NCBI RefSeq assembly: GCF_025154075.1
Contig: NZ_JAOAMU010000001.1
Span: 124,001-188,000, forward strand
Direction: 5' to 3'
From: Chryseobacterium herbae
GTDB lineage: Bacteria > Bacteroidota > Bacteroidia > Flavobacteriales > Weeksellaceae
Length of the DNA: 64,000 nucleotides
The translations under genes were made by a program, and so were the position numbers. Shown here piece by piece: positions 1-9,109 of the stretch. Positions within the stretch are counted from its first letter, which is position 1; each line of letters begins with the position of its first letter. The notes below the pieces were generated by a model. The model worked only from the letters and a program-made list of their open reading frames with translations, was not told where the DNA came from and did no database searches.

Positions 1-954
1 TTTCCAGAATGGTTCTTCATCAATCAAATCAATTGCTTTCAAAATTCCGAAGGAAGAAGGGGGTGCTGTTACTGAGAAAATATGCTGTCTGGACTGGAAC
101 TTAAGGAATGATGCTATTTTTTTATTAGCAATCACATATCCTCCCAAGTTACCAAAAGTTTTACTACATGTTCCTGTTATAAAATCTACCTTATCCAATA
201 AACCATCGTCCTCAAGGGCTCCTCTTCCGGTTTTTCCCATTACTCCTACACCATGTGCATCATCTACCATGAGATAAGCATTGTATTTTTTTACAAGATC
301 ATAGATTTCTTTAGCTCGTGAAGTGTCCCCTTCCTGAGAGTAAACTCCATCTAAGATAACTAGCTTCGTACGGTACGTATTCTCAGATACCTTCAAAACA
401 TGTTCCAAAGCTTCCAAATTATTGTGAGGAAATGTTTTTTTATTTGTAAAAGCACATCCTTCGTGTACACTGGCATGTACTCCCATGTCTAAAATAGCGA
501 TATCTTCCTTCTGCATTAATATCTGCAAAGTAGCGCTATTAGCTGCATATCCGGTGGTAAATAATATCACCTCTTCCTCATCTCTTCCAAAAAAATCAGC
601 AATCTTTTTTTCTATCGCATTATGATAATCAAAATATCCACCGATCAGGGGTGATGCACCTGTTCCTGTTCCATATTTTTCAATTCCTTCAATGGCGGCC
701 TCTTTTACTTTCGGATGTTGTGTAAATCCTAAATAATCACTGGAGACAAAACTTACATAGTTTTTATTTTGGTTGGCAATATCTATATTTAATGTTGCAT
801 TGCTGCCTGACGTATTTTTCAGTCTGTAATTCATATGTCCTCTGGACTTCATATGGTCCAGGAATTCATAAAAATAATTCGCTCTTTGGGCAATATCATA
901 ATCTGATATATTCTCAAAATCTTTAAAAGTTGCTGTTTCAAAATCGATACTCAT
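1..954 (-). CDS. PLP-dependent alpha-oxoamine synthase family enzyme (BioF/KBL/serine palmitoyltransferase-like), 3' part cut off
   Basis: The frame is open for 318 codons from the ATG at 954 to the window edge, so about 80-100 C-terminal residues are missing relative to the usual 395-420. The PLP lysine is K265 in TGTCSKTFGNLGGY, and the cofactor-binding DDAHGVG lies at 231-237. The glycine-rich KYGTGTGASPLIGG segment near 93-106 is typical of enzymes that condense an amino acid with an acyl-CoA. The substrate cannot be told from sequence; a serine palmitoyltransferase-like role in sphingolipid synthesis, which Bacteroidota possess, is one option, and a pigment or secondary-metabolite role is another. 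A TATATTTG -7 box lies at 1012-1019 on the minus strand, about 60 bases before the ATG, and the leader holds a GTTAGT tandem repeat (961-982). Confidence 0.85.
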   Translation of the reverse strand, partial: MSIDFETATFKDFENISDYDIAQRANYFYEFLDHMKSRGHMNYRLKNTSGSNATLNIDIANQNKNYVSFVSSDYLGFTQHPKVKEAAIEGIEKYGTGTGASPLIGGYFDYHNAIEKKIADFFGRDEEEVILFTTGYAANSATLQILMQKEDIAILDMGVHASVHEGCAFTNKKTFPHNNLEALEHVLKVSENTYRTKLVILDGVYSQEGDTSRAKEIYDLVKKYNAYLMVDDAHGVGVMGKTGRGALEDDGLLDKVDFITGTCSKTFGNLGGYVIANKKIASFLKFQSRQHIFSVTAPPSSFGILKAIDLIDEEPFWK

Positions 955-1350
955 CCTTAATGGTGTTAGTGTTAGTGTTAGTTGTTTGTATATATTAGTT
1001 GTTTGAAGAAACAAATATATGATTATTTAAAGCTTGTAAAATCTATCCATTATATTAAATATTACACATTATAAAAGACGTTTACCTTATGATCTGATAA
1101 TCAAATCACTTTGCTTATCCATATATCTATTGAGTGTTTCAAGGGTTAGTTATTTTTTTAATGAATCTAAATTTAACAAAAAAAAAACAACAATAAATCA
1201 CTATTTTCAAATAAATCACAAAAAAAAGACAAATGTTTTCACAATTGTCTCATTACTAAAATATTATTTTTAAAATTTAATTTCCGGATGTTAAAATTTC
1301 TTAAAATCAAGGAGCTTCAAAAAGACTTTTTACCTCTTTTTTCTGAATTT
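955..1350. other. Intergenic region with the promoter of the PLP enzyme
   Basis: The region holds the GTTAGT tandem repeat (961-982) and the minus-strand TATATTTG box (1012-1019). The rest, about 1020-1350, is very A/T-rich. I see no convincing gene in it. Confidence 0.5.
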
Positions 1351-1710
1351 TTACCCGCTCGATTGGCTATTCTTTCGGAATGCTCCGGGCGTAGTGCCCG
1401 TCATCTTTTTAAAAAACTTGGAAAAGTTGGACGGATCATAAGTAAATACCCTTGCAATTTCAGCAATAGACTGGTCTGAATCTGTAATCATCATTTTGGC
1501 TTCATGGATGATTTTCTCATCATAAAAGTAACACGGATGTTGGCCTTTTTCTTTTTTCACGGTATCCGTAAGGTGGGTATGGGAAACGGCAAGCTGCGCG
1601 GCAATTTCATTGAGCTCCATAAATTCAGGAACAGATCCGGAAAGAACGTCCTGAATATGTTTATCCAGAAAAGCAAAATACTGCATGGTAATCTCTTCGC
1701 TTCTTTTCAT
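1351..1710 (-). CDS. Small AraC-family DNA-binding protein (HTH domain only)
   Basis: This 119-aa protein consists almost entirely of an AraC-type double helix-turn-helix: a first HTH near residues 31-50 (LNEIAAQLAVSHTHLTDTVK) and the second with the family signature at 80-112 (SIAEIARVFTYDPSNFSKFF, then MTGTTPGAFR). There is no ligand-binding domain, so it differs from the full-length AraC proteins elsewhere in the window (288 and 307 aa). Free-standing AraC HTH domains of this size are common in flavobacteria. Its target cannot be told. The LuxR-type regulator upstream on the same strand is 112 bases away and may be co-transcribed. Confidence 0.8.
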   Translation of the reverse strand: MKRSEEITMQYFAFLDKHIQDVLSGSVPEFMELNEIAAQLAVSHTHLTDTVKKEKGQHPCYFYDEKIIHEAKMMITDSDQSIAEIARVFTYDPSNFSKFFKKMTGTTPGAFRKNSQSSG

Positions 1711-1822
1711 CTCGTTATCATCATTGGTTTATAGTAAAATTTTAATCTATAAAGTTAAAGATAAGAATAAAAAAAGCATGGTGAACTTTTCGGATGTTTA
1801 GAGAAAAATCACGGCGTAGTCT

Positions 1823-2566
1823 TTAATAAAAGCTGTCTTTAAAGGCTTGCACGGAATTTTTCACATTCAGTTTTTCAAGGATGTTCTGGCGGTGCCTGCT
1901 TACCGTGTTGACGCTTATCGACAGATATTCTGCAATTTCCTTACTGGCAAAACCCTCCCCTACATATTTTAAGATTTCAAGTTCTCTTTTGGAAAGAATG
2001 CTCTGATAATCCAGCTTGTCTTTTACCATCACTTCTCCCTTAATGGTATTAATAATCATAAAATCGGAAATCAGAGGTTGTGTCTGAACCAGAGCAGTGT
2101 GATAAAGACAGAGCGCAAACCTTAGTTTCCCGTTATTTGGTGAATAGACGTAGTACATGCGATGTTTTACCAGCCTGTATTCATCATTTTTATCTTTCAT
2201 CCTGATCTTTGAAAGAACGCAGTAGTCTGCCCGGAGTTCGGCATCCAGGGAATCCATCAGTTCATAAAACCTCAGTTCGTGGATGTATTTTTTAAGCCGG
2301 TCTTCCGGATGGATTTTCTTAATGATTTCTTCTTCCCAGATTGAATTGATTTCTGCGGGATTTTCTTCCATACTTAAACCCAGTTCCAGCGCAGCCTTCG
2401 ATTTGTATACATAACTTTTGTCCGCCTGCATATCGCTTAAAACCGACACCGCCCCTTCCATCTGCGCGTAGATCAAGGCTCTCTGTTTATATACTTCAAT
2501 ATCAAGCTGACATTTTCTAGTTGTTTTATCAAGAAGCCGGCTGTTCAGTTTATCTATGATCTCCAT
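1823..2566 (-). CDS. LuxR-type HTH transcriptional regulator
   Basis: This 247-aa protein has a C-terminal LuxR/GerE helix-turn-helix at about 191-243 (LSKRELEILKYVGEGFASKE, then SVNTVSRHRQNILEKL). The N-terminal 190 residues show no receiver phosphorylation motif and no obvious membrane segment; a PAS-like sensory fold is possible but not demonstrated. Proteins of this layout are frequent one-component regulators in Chryseobacterium. It is divergent from the DUF1349 gene, whose promoter lies just beyond its start, so the two may be regulated together. Confidence 0.8.
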   Translation of the reverse strand: MEIIDKLNSRLLDKTTRKCQLDIEVYKQRALIYAQMEGAVSVLSDMQADKSYVYKSKAALELGLSMEENPAEINSIWEEEIIKKIHPEDRLKKYIHELRFYELMDSLDAELRADYCVLSKIRMKDKNDEYRLVKHRMYYVYSPNNGKLRFALCLYHTALVQTQPLISDFMIINTIKGEVMVKDKLDYQSILSKRELEILKYVGEGFASKEIAEYLSISVNTVSRHRQNILEKLNVKNSVQAFKDSFY

Positions 2567-2585
2567 AAATGGTTATTTATCAGTA

Positions 2586-2616
2586 TTGGCAGAATATAGG
2601 TTTAATTCTACTTTTG
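2586..2616 (+). promoter_or_regulatory. Bacteroidota-type promoter of the DUF1349 gene
   Basis: TTG at 2586-2588 and TACTTTTG at 2609-2616 are 20 bases apart, which matches the Bacteroidota sigma-ABfr consensus TTG-N17-23-TAnnTTTG. It supports the ATG at 2649 over the upstream in-frame ATG at 2556, which would lie before the promoter. Confidence 0.65.
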
Positions 2617-2648
2617 CTAAAGTAATAATTTACGCCCAGCTAAAGAGA

Positions 2649-3296
2649 ATGAAGAGAATTGTTTTAAGTTTTTGTACTGTTTTATTGGTCCAGACGGCCT
2701 TTGCACAAACATTGGAAAAGATGAACTGGTTCAATGAACCTGAAAAATGGGAGATCAAAAACAACAGTTTATCGATGTCCGTTACTCCGCAGAGTGATTA
2801 CTGGAGAATTTCCCACTACGGATTCACAGTAGATGATGCCCCTTTTTATTATACGACTTACGGAGGTGAATTTGAAGCCAAAGTAAAGATCAGCGGGAAT
2901 TACAAAGCGCGGTTTGACCAGATGGGACTGATGCTGAGAACAGATGAAAAAAACTATATAAAAGCCGGAATCGAATTCGTAGACGGAAAATACAATCTCA
3001 GCACCGTCGTTACCCATGGAACCAGCGACTGGAGCGTCATTACATTAGACAAAATCCCATCCGCGGTATGGATCAAAGCTGTACGGAGACTTGATGCGGT
3101 GGAAGTATTCTATTCTTTTGATGACAAAAATTATACGATGATGCGCAACGCCTATCTTCAGGACAATGCTCCTGTGATGGTAGGTTTAATGGCGGCATGT
3201 CCGGACGGAAACGGCTTCACCGCAGTTTTTGAAGGTTTCAAAGTAAAACACCTTCCCGACCAACGCAGGCTGAAATGGCTTGAAAACAATCAATAG
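2649..3296 (+). CDS. Exported DUF1349 family protein
   Basis: The 216-aa protein starts with a signal peptide (MKRIVLSFCTVLLVQTAFAQ). The rest resembles the DUF1349 family, which adopts a concanavalin-like beta-sandwich: features such as DQMGLMLRTDEKNYIKAGIE and a Trp-rich edge (WFNEPEKWEI, DYWRISHYGF) are typical. Family members often bind or act near carbohydrates, but no enzymatic activity is established. The start was chosen because the signal peptide begins there and the promoter at 2586-2616 lies between it and the upstream ATG. A hairpin terminator follows the stop. Confidence 0.85.
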   Translation: MKRIVLSFCTVLLVQTAFAQTLEKMNWFNEPEKWEIKNNSLSMSVTPQSDYWRISHYGFTVDDAPFYYTTYGGEFEAKVKISGNYKARFDQMGLMLRTDEKNYIKAGIEFVDGKYNLSTVVTHGTSDWSVITLDKIPSAVWIKAVRRLDAVEVFYSFDDKNYTMMRNAYLQDNAPVMVGLMAACPDGNGFTAVFEGFKVKHLPDQRRLKWLENNQ

Positions 3297-3336
3297 CGAT
3301 TGAATCTTTGTTCAATATACAGTCAATTTTTATTCA

Positions 3337-3359
3337 CCTCCCCTCTTGGGAGGTTTTTT
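3337..3359 (+). terminator. Rho-independent terminator after the DUF1349 gene
   Basis: CCTCCC (3337-3342) pairs with GGGAGG (3348-3353) around a five-base loop, followed directly by six T residues. It lies 40 bases after the stop codon. Confidence 0.8.
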
Positions 3360-4405
3360 GTTTTTTCAACCTAATGCTATGACAAAAAAAATCCGGATAC
3401 TGAAAAGCATTCCGGACTGATTAGAATATAAAAAAGGTATGCATAAAGCTCACACTAAAAAAGCACATGCAGTTTTGAACAGCCGGTCTTCCTTTGATAT
3501 AAAAGGCTGAAATCGTATGAGGGAACAAGTCATTCAGCCATTGCATCTGTGCTTTTAGAATTCACCTGTCTGATCATTTAAATTCCGCAGAAATCTCAGT
3601 TCGGGAACTTTTAAAACTGCCACCCAAAGATAAAGTGCCTCAACCTATTACTGAAATAAAATCTGTAGAATAATATTTCACTGTTTGTAGAAAAATACCT
3701 ACAGACTTATAGTAATACTACCCTCATTTTATCAGATAAAATCCACATCAAATATCTTTTATTATGATAATTTATGCGTATAAAATCACTAATTTTACAT
3801 CCTGATCCAAATCTGTTTAATTACAAAACACAAAACGTAGAAATATTTAATGAAAAAAAATTATATTCAGCTATTCCCAACTCTTAAAAAAACTTCGACT
3901 TGTACAATGACTATTACTAATATTTTTTCGCATTAATCACGCGGAAAAGCATAGATCATTTATGCAATTATGAAGGATTGGACATCGTTTTCTGTACTAT
4001 TGTTTCCAAACATATACAGGCAGCGTCATATTTCCACGGAATATATTAATGACAACGGACTTTTGCCAAGGGTAAAAACCATTGTCAGGAAGTGTTATGG
4101 TTTTATCCCAGGTTCCACCGAAACGGAAACCGGACGCTATGACCTACCCCACTTTTTTACTACCAAAAACCATCAAAAACTAATTATAATAACCGCCGAT
4201 ACAAAAACGGGAAGGGCTGATGGACAAATCAGTGGCCATAAAAGCCTGTTGAACAATCCGGAAACTAAGTCTTCTGATTGGAAAAACAAAGGCTCTGGCT
4301 GCGTTTTGTCTTTCATGTCATCAAAAAAATTAATCCCTGAATTAATTTCAGACCTACCATCCCACCGGAACTATCGTTGAATTACTCTTATTAAAGCCCA
4401 TTTTT
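3360..4405. other. Long intergenic stretch, no supported gene
   Basis: A plus-strand frame of 136 codons (3970-4380) exists, but its composition (scattered Thr, Ser, Asn, Lys; no domain, signal peptide or conserved motif) does not look like a real protein. The region probably holds the promoter of the response regulator at 4406, and it may be the scar of decayed genes, since a relic of another response regulator lies just beyond that gene. Confidence 0.4.
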
Positions 4406-5017
4406 ATGAACGAACGAATACTAATCGCTGATGATCACTATGTTGTAAGAGCAGGAACTGCTTTAGTGTTGGAGTCCGCCTATCCAAAGCTCAAAATAGA
4501 TTTTGCAGAAAACTATGAACAGGTGCAGAAACATCTCTCTGACCGTCATTATGATCTGCTGCTTCTGGATATTGATATGCCCGGAACTCAGTATAAAAAA
4601 ATGATTTCTGAACTTAAAAGTATTCAGGAAAGCCTGAAAATCCTTATATTTTCAGGGTATGACAAAGATGTTGCCATACAATATATCCGCGAAGGTGCTG
4701 AAGGTTACCTCAGCAAGCAGAGCAGTGAGGAAGAGATCAGAGAAGCTGTAAAATCTGTTATCGAGAAGGGTTATTATTATCCCGGTGAGCTGATAGGGCT
4801 CATTATCCAGAATAAAAAAAGCAATCCCGCTGAAAAGCTGTCGTCCCGTGAATATGAGATCTTTACATTGCTGGCGAGCGGCAATGGAAATCTTGAGATC
4901 GGAAATAAACTGGATATCCAGATGTCTACCGTAAGTACTTATAAAAAAAGGATATTTCAAAAACTGAATATCAGCAATATTGCAGAGCTGATCAAAGTGC
5001 ATGAAATGATGCATTAA
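4406..5017 (+). CDS. NarL/FixJ-type response regulator (orphan)
   Basis: The 203-aa protein has a receiver domain (residues 1-120) with the acidic pocket at 9-10 (ADDH) and the phospho-acceptor D55 in LLLLDIDMPG, followed by a LuxR-type HTH near 145-197 (LSSREYEIFTLLASGNGNLE, STVSTYKKRIFQKL). Its effector domain closely resembles that of the regulator at 21559-22212, including the GNGNLEI motif, so the two are paralogues. No kinase gene is adjacent, so its partner must be elsewhere or may be the kinase at 22196-23923. It would act as a phosphorylation-dependent transcription factor. Confidence 0.9.
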   Translation: MNERILIADDHYVVRAGTALVLESAYPKLKIDFAENYEQVQKHLSDRHYDLLLLDIDMPGTQYKKMISELKSIQESLKILIFSGYDKDVAIQYIREGAEGYLSKQSSEEEIREAVKSVIEKGYYYPGELIGLIIQNKKSNPAEKLSSREYEIFTLLASGNGNLEIGNKLDIQMSTVSTYKKRIFQKLNISNIAELIKVHEMMH

Positions 5018-5067
5018 TGATTTAGGAAATCGGATCATTGTTTTTTAAAATTGGGACCGAATCTCTC

Positions 5068-5151
5068 ATGAGAAATCAGGTCCCGGTACAAAAACAAATT
5101 AGAATCGGACTTGCAGACGATCATCCATATATCAGCAAAATGCAGCACTGA
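5068..5151 (+). pseudogene. Relic of a second response regulator (N-terminus only)
   Basis: A 27-codon frame contains IRIGLADDHPYISKMQH and then a stop. This is the first beta-strand and acidic pocket of a NarL-type receiver domain (compare RILIADDHYVVRAG in the gene just upstream). Nothing recognisable as the rest of a receiver follows, so it is most likely the leftover 5' end of a deleted paralogue, 50 bases after an intact one. Confidence 0.5.
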
Positions 5152-5267
5152 TCGGTTTTACCAATAAACCTGATTGAATAAAGCGTTTTCAGGATTGAAA
5201 AAATATCATGAACTTTACACAACATTAATTTCTATAAAAACCACAGCGTTTTTAATTGTAAAAAATC

Positions 5268-6470
5268 ATGGATCTATCTGAAAAAGCGGAAAAAGGAAGC
5301 CAGCGTTTCCGGTATATCAAACTTTGTATTTTCTTTTCGGGACTTTCCGTATTTGCACAGCTTTATCTTTTTCAGCCGATGCTTCCTACGGTCTCAGAAT
5401 ATTTCAAAACAACAGCCGGTGACAGTTCCCTTCTGGTATCTTCTTCCACAATAGGAATGGCCATAGGCTTACTGTTCTTCGCTTTTAAGGCCGATAGTTA
5501 TTCAAGGAAAAAACTGATGACGTTTTCTCTGGTTTCATCTGCATTGCTTACCATAATCTCAGCATGGATGCCAAGTCTCAGTTTGCTGATTGCGACAGGT
5601 GTTTTAAAAGGCTTTGTGGTTTCCGGAGTTTCAGCGGTGGCCCTCGCCTACCTGACTGAGGAAGTTCATATTTCTGTCGTTGGTCTTGCCATCAGCATGT
5701 ATCTCAGTGGAAATACCATTGGTGGCATGAGCGGAAGAATATTGGCAACGATTTTAGCGGGAGAATTCGGTTGGCGGAATGCTGTTCTGATTATAGGGAT
5801 AGAAAGCCTGATATTGGGCCTGGTCTTCTGGAGGCTGTTTCCCGAATCTAAATTCTTTAATCCTCAGAAAACGGATTATTCTCTCAAAGTCAAACAGATG
5901 AGAAAGTTCCTTACCGATTCTTATATGCTGCGCTTGTACTGCATCGCTGCTTTGCTGATGGGTACTTTTGTAAGTGTTTATAATTATCTGACATTCAGAC
6001 TGGAAGATCAACCTTTTTCGTTGAGCCATTTTGTCATTGCATTCATATTTTTGATGTATATTTTCGGAGTCTTCGGTACCATGATTACAAGCAGACTTTC
6101 AAAAAGATTCAGCCGTAATCTCATTCTGAAAGGTTCGGTTCTGTTTATGTTCTCAGGAACTTTACTTTTGTTATCGGAAAATATTTATGTTGTAATTTTT
6201 GGTCTTGGGCTATTTACACTGGCTTTTTTCGCAGCTCACACTATGGCCAGCCAGATGACTGCACTTCATGCAAAACACGGAAAATCTTCAGCGACCTCTA
6301 TTTACTGGCTGTTTTACTACTTCGGATCCAGTATTCTGGGAAGTGGTACCGGATACATTCTTCATGCCTTTTCGTGGCCTGTTTTTATCATGGTTCTTTT
6401 ATTTTCGGTAGGAATTTCATTTGTATTGGCGTTCAGAAACAGAGATTTGGGAGCAGTTAAGGTTATTTAA
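5268..6470 (+). CDS. MFS transporter
   Basis: The 400-aa protein has about twelve hydrophobic segments and the MFS loop 2-3 motif in degenerate form (FKADSYSRKKLM, near 73-84). Its length and the GMAIGLLFFAF and GNTIGGMSGR segments suit the YnfM/bacterial drug or sugar-efflux branch of the major facilitator superfamily, located in the inner membrane. The substrate cannot be told. It stands alone, 250 bases after the response regulator with a regulator relic between; there is no direct sign of co-transcription. Confidence 0.85.
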   Translation: MDLSEKAEKGSQRFRYIKLCIFFSGLSVFAQLYLFQPMLPTVSEYFKTTAGDSSLLVSSSTIGMAIGLLFFAFKADSYSRKKLMTFSLVSSALLTIISAWMPSLSLLIATGVLKGFVVSGVSAVALAYLTEEVHISVVGLAISMYLSGNTIGGMSGRILATILAGEFGWRNAVLIIGIESLILGLVFWRLFPESKFFNPQKTDYSLKVKQMRKFLTDSYMLRLYCIAALLMGTFVSVYNYLTFRLEDQPFSLSHFVIAFIFLMYIFGVFGTMITSRLSKRFSRNLILKGSVLFMFSGTLLLLSENIYVVIFGLGLFTLAFFAAHTMASQMTALHAKHGKSSATSIYWLFYYFGSSILGSGTGYILHAFSWPVFIMVLLFSVGISFVLAFRNRDLGAVKVI

Positions 6471-6674
6471 CAGAGAATACATACCACACAACTACCATAT
6501 TTTATTTTCGAATATCCTTTAATTTTAAGAAACAACGGTATTATTTTAACATATAATTAATTATTTATAGAAAAAATTAACAAAACATTCAAAAACACAA
6601 ACGTTTTACTCTAATGCAGGGCATAATATTTGCAAGTACTTAAGGACCACACACCTTTCTAAACTCACAATATT

Positions 6675-7091
6675 ATGAACGCAGCAGATCTTAAAATTAA
6701 AAACTTAGTTGAATACAAAAACCAGACGTATACGATCACTGAAATCTTTCATGGCAGAAACCATGATTATTTTGTAAAAATCGAGAATGACATTCAAAGT
6801 ATTTCAGTTCCCGCAGATGCGATTACGCCCATTCAGATAACAGAAGAATGGCTTGAAAAATTTGGTTTTTTACGAACGTACAGCTCAGAGCAGAGAATCC
6901 GTTATGAAAGACCGGAAGCGTTTATCAAATATGACATTGATTTAAGTTCAAAAAAGATCCTGGAAGGCCTGAAAATATATGGGAATTCCATCAAATGCAG
7001 GTATATCCATGAGTTTCAGAATATTTTTTCATGTCTATTCGGAAAGGAGCCTGCGACATCCAGTTTCGGACTGTTGAAGGCTGAGTCTTAG
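6675..7091 (+). CDS. Conserved hypothetical protein, resembling a prophage-associated Bacteroidota family
   Basis: The 138-aa protein has no signal peptide or membrane segment. Its layout (N-terminal KNLVEYKNQTYTI, then PADAITPIQITEEWLEKFGF, then YIHEFQNIFSCLFGKE at the C-terminus) recalls a family of small proteins often found in Bacteroidota prophages and mobile regions, in which a WVEY start, a PIPLTEEWLLKFGF centre and a YVHQLQNLYFALTG end recur. That resemblance is from memory. No other phage genes are nearby, so it may be a domesticated survivor. A hairpin terminator follows. Confidence 0.7.
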   Translation: MNAADLKIKNLVEYKNQTYTITEIFHGRNHDYFVKIENDIQSISVPADAITPIQITEEWLEKFGFLRTYSSEQRIRYERPEAFIKYDIDLSSKKILEGLKIYGNSIKCRYIHEFQNIFSCLFGKEPATSSFGLLKAES

Positions 7092-7112
7092 TTTATCATG
7101 TTTATTATAAAG

Positions 7113-7139
7113 AAACCGTTGCATTTTGTGCAGCGGTTT
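7113..7139 (+). terminator. Rho-independent terminator
   Basis: AAACCGTTGC (7113-7122) and GCAGCGGTTT (7130-7139) form a ten-base stem with one mismatch around a seven-base loop, and a T-rich tract follows. It lies 21 bases after the stop of the 138-aa gene. Confidence 0.75.
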
Positions 7140-7208
7140 TGTTTTTATGCTTTTTGAACTAAGTTAAAAATAGTTCGAATTCTAAAATTAAAGAGAAATT
7201 TTTTTTTT

Positions 7209-7290
7209 CACGCAAAGCTTGATTTTTAATACCGCATATTTTGAGGAGTGCAAAGAGGAAATCAATTGCATTGATTTGATTAAGCGAACG
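7209..7290. repeat. Dispersed intergenic repeat B, copy 1
   Basis: The stretch beginning CACGCAAAGCTT and continuing with TTTTGAGGAGTGCAAAGAG is similar to 11861-11945, which has CACGCAAAGCTT and TTTTGAGGAAGGGAAAGAG in the same order and spacing. Both lie between genes and neither codes for a protein. Confidence 0.55.
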
Positions 7291-7380
7291 TTTTACTGAA
7301 AATTTGACTAGGCGCTCTCCAGTACTTTTGAGGCCGTATATCCCATCCACACATCAACAAATCATCGCATCAGCACATCA

Positions 7381-7884
7381 TCAAATCAACCCCTGCTTCT
7401 GAAGCCTCTTCAGCTTAGCCTTTTCCCTCTGCTCTTTACGGAAATCCCAGGGCGAAACAGCTTTTTTATCCTGCCATAATCCCAGCTTTTTTGTCTTTGC
7501 TTTAGTCTGCATCGCTCCCAGATCCGTATCTTTGGAATAAGCATAATACCACCACCCATATCCGGCCTTTATAATCTCCGCTGAAAGATATTTCCCGTTG
7601 TCGTAGTAAACTTTTGCCACTGAACGTCCATAACGGTCCTTATTGGTTTCTGTAAACATGATTTTTTTAGCAAAAATCTGATCGGAGGTAAATTTTTTGG
7701 CATTTTTTCCGAAGGGCTGCCGGTTTTCAGGGCAGTCTACTTCTGCCAGCCGAAGTTTCTTTTGTACATTCCCGTCTAATAAAACGGTGACCGTATCTCC
7801 ATCTGAAATCCCAACTACTTTTCCCGTCGTCTGTGAGAAAAATGAAAGAGGAAAACATACCCACGCATATAGAAAAATTTTCAT
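7381..7884 (-). CDS. Exported staphylococcal-nuclease-like (thermonuclease family) protein
   Basis: The 167-aa protein has a signal peptide (residues 1-18, ending in SFFSQ) and one SNase domain. The catalytic pattern is present: R45 and E53 in LRLAEVDCPE, spaced as R35/E43 in staphylococcal nuclease, and an arginine in DRYGR (84-88) as the second catalytic arginine. The DGDT motif at 28-31 is the usual metal-site strand. It would hydrolyse nucleic acids outside the cytoplasm in a calcium-dependent way. The lysine-rich C-terminus (KAKLKRLQKQ) may bind nucleic acid or the cell surface. It is a single gene between two repeat elements. Confidence 0.9.
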   Translation of the reverse strand: MKIFLYAWVCFPLSFFSQTTGKVVGISDGDTVTVLLDGNVQKKLRLAEVDCPENRQPFGKNAKKFTSDQIFAKKIMFTETNKDRYGRSVAKVYYDNGKYLSAEIIKAGYGWWYYAYSKDTDLGAMQTKAKTKKLGLWQDKKAVSPWDFRKEQREKAKLKRLQKQGLI

Positions 7885-7970
7885 GGTGCGAAATTATGTA
7901 TTTATTTCGGAAACCCTCTGATGCAGGGAGTTTTTTTATCTATTTCACTTTTAAAACATCCAGATAGTTC

Positions 7971-8080
7971 AGATTTCAGACATCAGACTTTTAAGTTAAG
8001 GTGAAGTAATGTTAAAGGTGAATTTTGCTTCGCAAGTGAATGGTGGCTTCGAGAACCTCAGCCGCCAGAGATATTTGTCC
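7971..8080. repeat. Dispersed intergenic repeat A, copy 1
   Basis: It starts with AGATTTCAGACATCAGACTT and ends with a hairpin core, GGTGGCTTCGAGAACCTC then AGCCGCC, in which GGTGGCT pairs with AGCCGCC. A second copy at 29360-29452 has the same order of blocks and the perfect pair GGCGGCT/AGCCGCC. Both lie between two minus-strand genes. Confidence 0.7.
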
Positions 8081-8129
8081 TTTATTTAAACAAGTCACAA
8101 CAATACAGCAGCTAGCAACTCATCAACTC

Positions 8130-8996
8130 TCAAACCGCACCCCCGTAACTCTCAGTATGCTGTACAAATTCCAGTCTGAAAGCTTTGGGACTTTTTCCAC
8201 GCTGGGCTTTAAAGAATTTATTAAGATGGCTTTCATCCGTAAAACCGAGTTCATCCGCAATTTCAGTAATTCTTCTGTCACTGTGTTTCAGGCGATGCTC
8301 TATTAAAGTTGTTTTATAGTTATTGACGTACGACTGCAGGGTTTCGCCGCTGTGTTTTTTGAAATATTTCCCGAGATAGTTCTCCGAAAATCCAAACGCT
8401 TTGCTGATGCTTTCCGTACGGATCATTTCAGGCTCGTAAATATTACTTTGAATATAGTTTAAGATATTGATAATGCGTGATTCGGAGGTTTCATCTATTT
8501 TCTGAGGCAGATATTTGGCAATATTTCGGGCTACCACTACGATAAGGGTGTTGACCAATTGAGCCGTGATATCACCATGGTAAACATCTCTGTTCACAGC
8601 CTCCCGGATAAGCGCTTCTACAATTGGGCGAATGAGTGTCTTGTCACTTTGATTTTTCAAAATACAGCCCGGTTTATGATTGGCGTTTTCCATTATAAAT
8701 TCCAACCGCTGGATATTTTCTTTCGAAATGCTGCTGTCTTTTAAATAGATATTACTGAACTGCAAAAAGAAAAACCTCGTTGTCGTGTCGATCCAGAACT
8801 GGCTGCAGTCCTGAGGGGTCAGCAAAAACATATGGTTGCTGGAATACGAAAAGCTGTGTTTATTAATACAGTGGCTTCCCGTCCCCGATAATATAAAAAC
8901 AAGCTCGAAAAAATTCTTCCGGCTTTCTTTCTCCGGAAATACATCCAGGGTTTCAAAATGAATGCTGTAAGGCTGATATAATACATCGCGGTTCAT
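8130..8996 (-). CDS. AraC-family transcriptional regulator with cupin-type sensor
   Basis: The 288-aa protein has an N-terminal cupin-like sensory domain (about 1-165; LVFILSGTGSHCINKHSFSY is a typical sheet) and a C-terminal AraC double HTH (about 185-280; SISKAFGFSENYLGKYFKKH and ITEIADELGFTDESHLNKFF). It is divergent from the acetolactate decarboxylase operon across 113 bases that hold both promoters, so control of that operon is a reasonable inference. The ligand is unknown. Confidence 0.85.
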   Translation of the reverse strand: MNRDVLYQPYSIHFETLDVFPEKESRKNFFELVFILSGTGSHCINKHSFSYSSNHMFLLTPQDCSQFWIDTTTRFFFLQFSNIYLKDSSISKENIQRLEFIMENANHKPGCILKNQSDKTLIRPIVEALIREAVNRDVYHGDITAQLVNTLIVVVARNIAKYLPQKIDETSESRIINILNYIQSNIYEPEMIRTESISKAFGFSENYLGKYFKKHSGETLQSYVNNYKTTLIEHRLKHSDRRITEIADELGFTDESHLNKFFKAQRGKSPKAFRLEFVQHTESYGGAV

Positions 8997-9021
8997 ACAA
9001 ATCGTATTTTAATGACAAGGG

Positions 9022-9084
9022 CAAAAATATACAAAAACATGGAAACAATATACCATTAATCTGCTCAAAATCAGTATAATTTTG
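9022..9084. promoter_or_regulatory. Divergent -7 boxes between the AraC gene and the acetolactate decarboxylase operon
   Basis: TATTTTTG reads on the minus strand (9022-9029) toward the regulator, and TAATTTTG on the plus strand (9077-9084), 25 bases before the budA-like ATG at 9110. Both match TAnnTTTG. Clear TTG -33 elements at the right distance were not seen, as would fit activator-dependent promoters. Confidence 0.45.
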
Positions 9085-9109
9085 CTTTATCTAATACAAA
9101 TTACGATTT

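Noticed and set aside
3970..4380. 136-codon plus-strand frame
   Set aside because: No domain, signal peptide or typical composition, no conserved start context, and it lies in a stretch that otherwise shows only decay.
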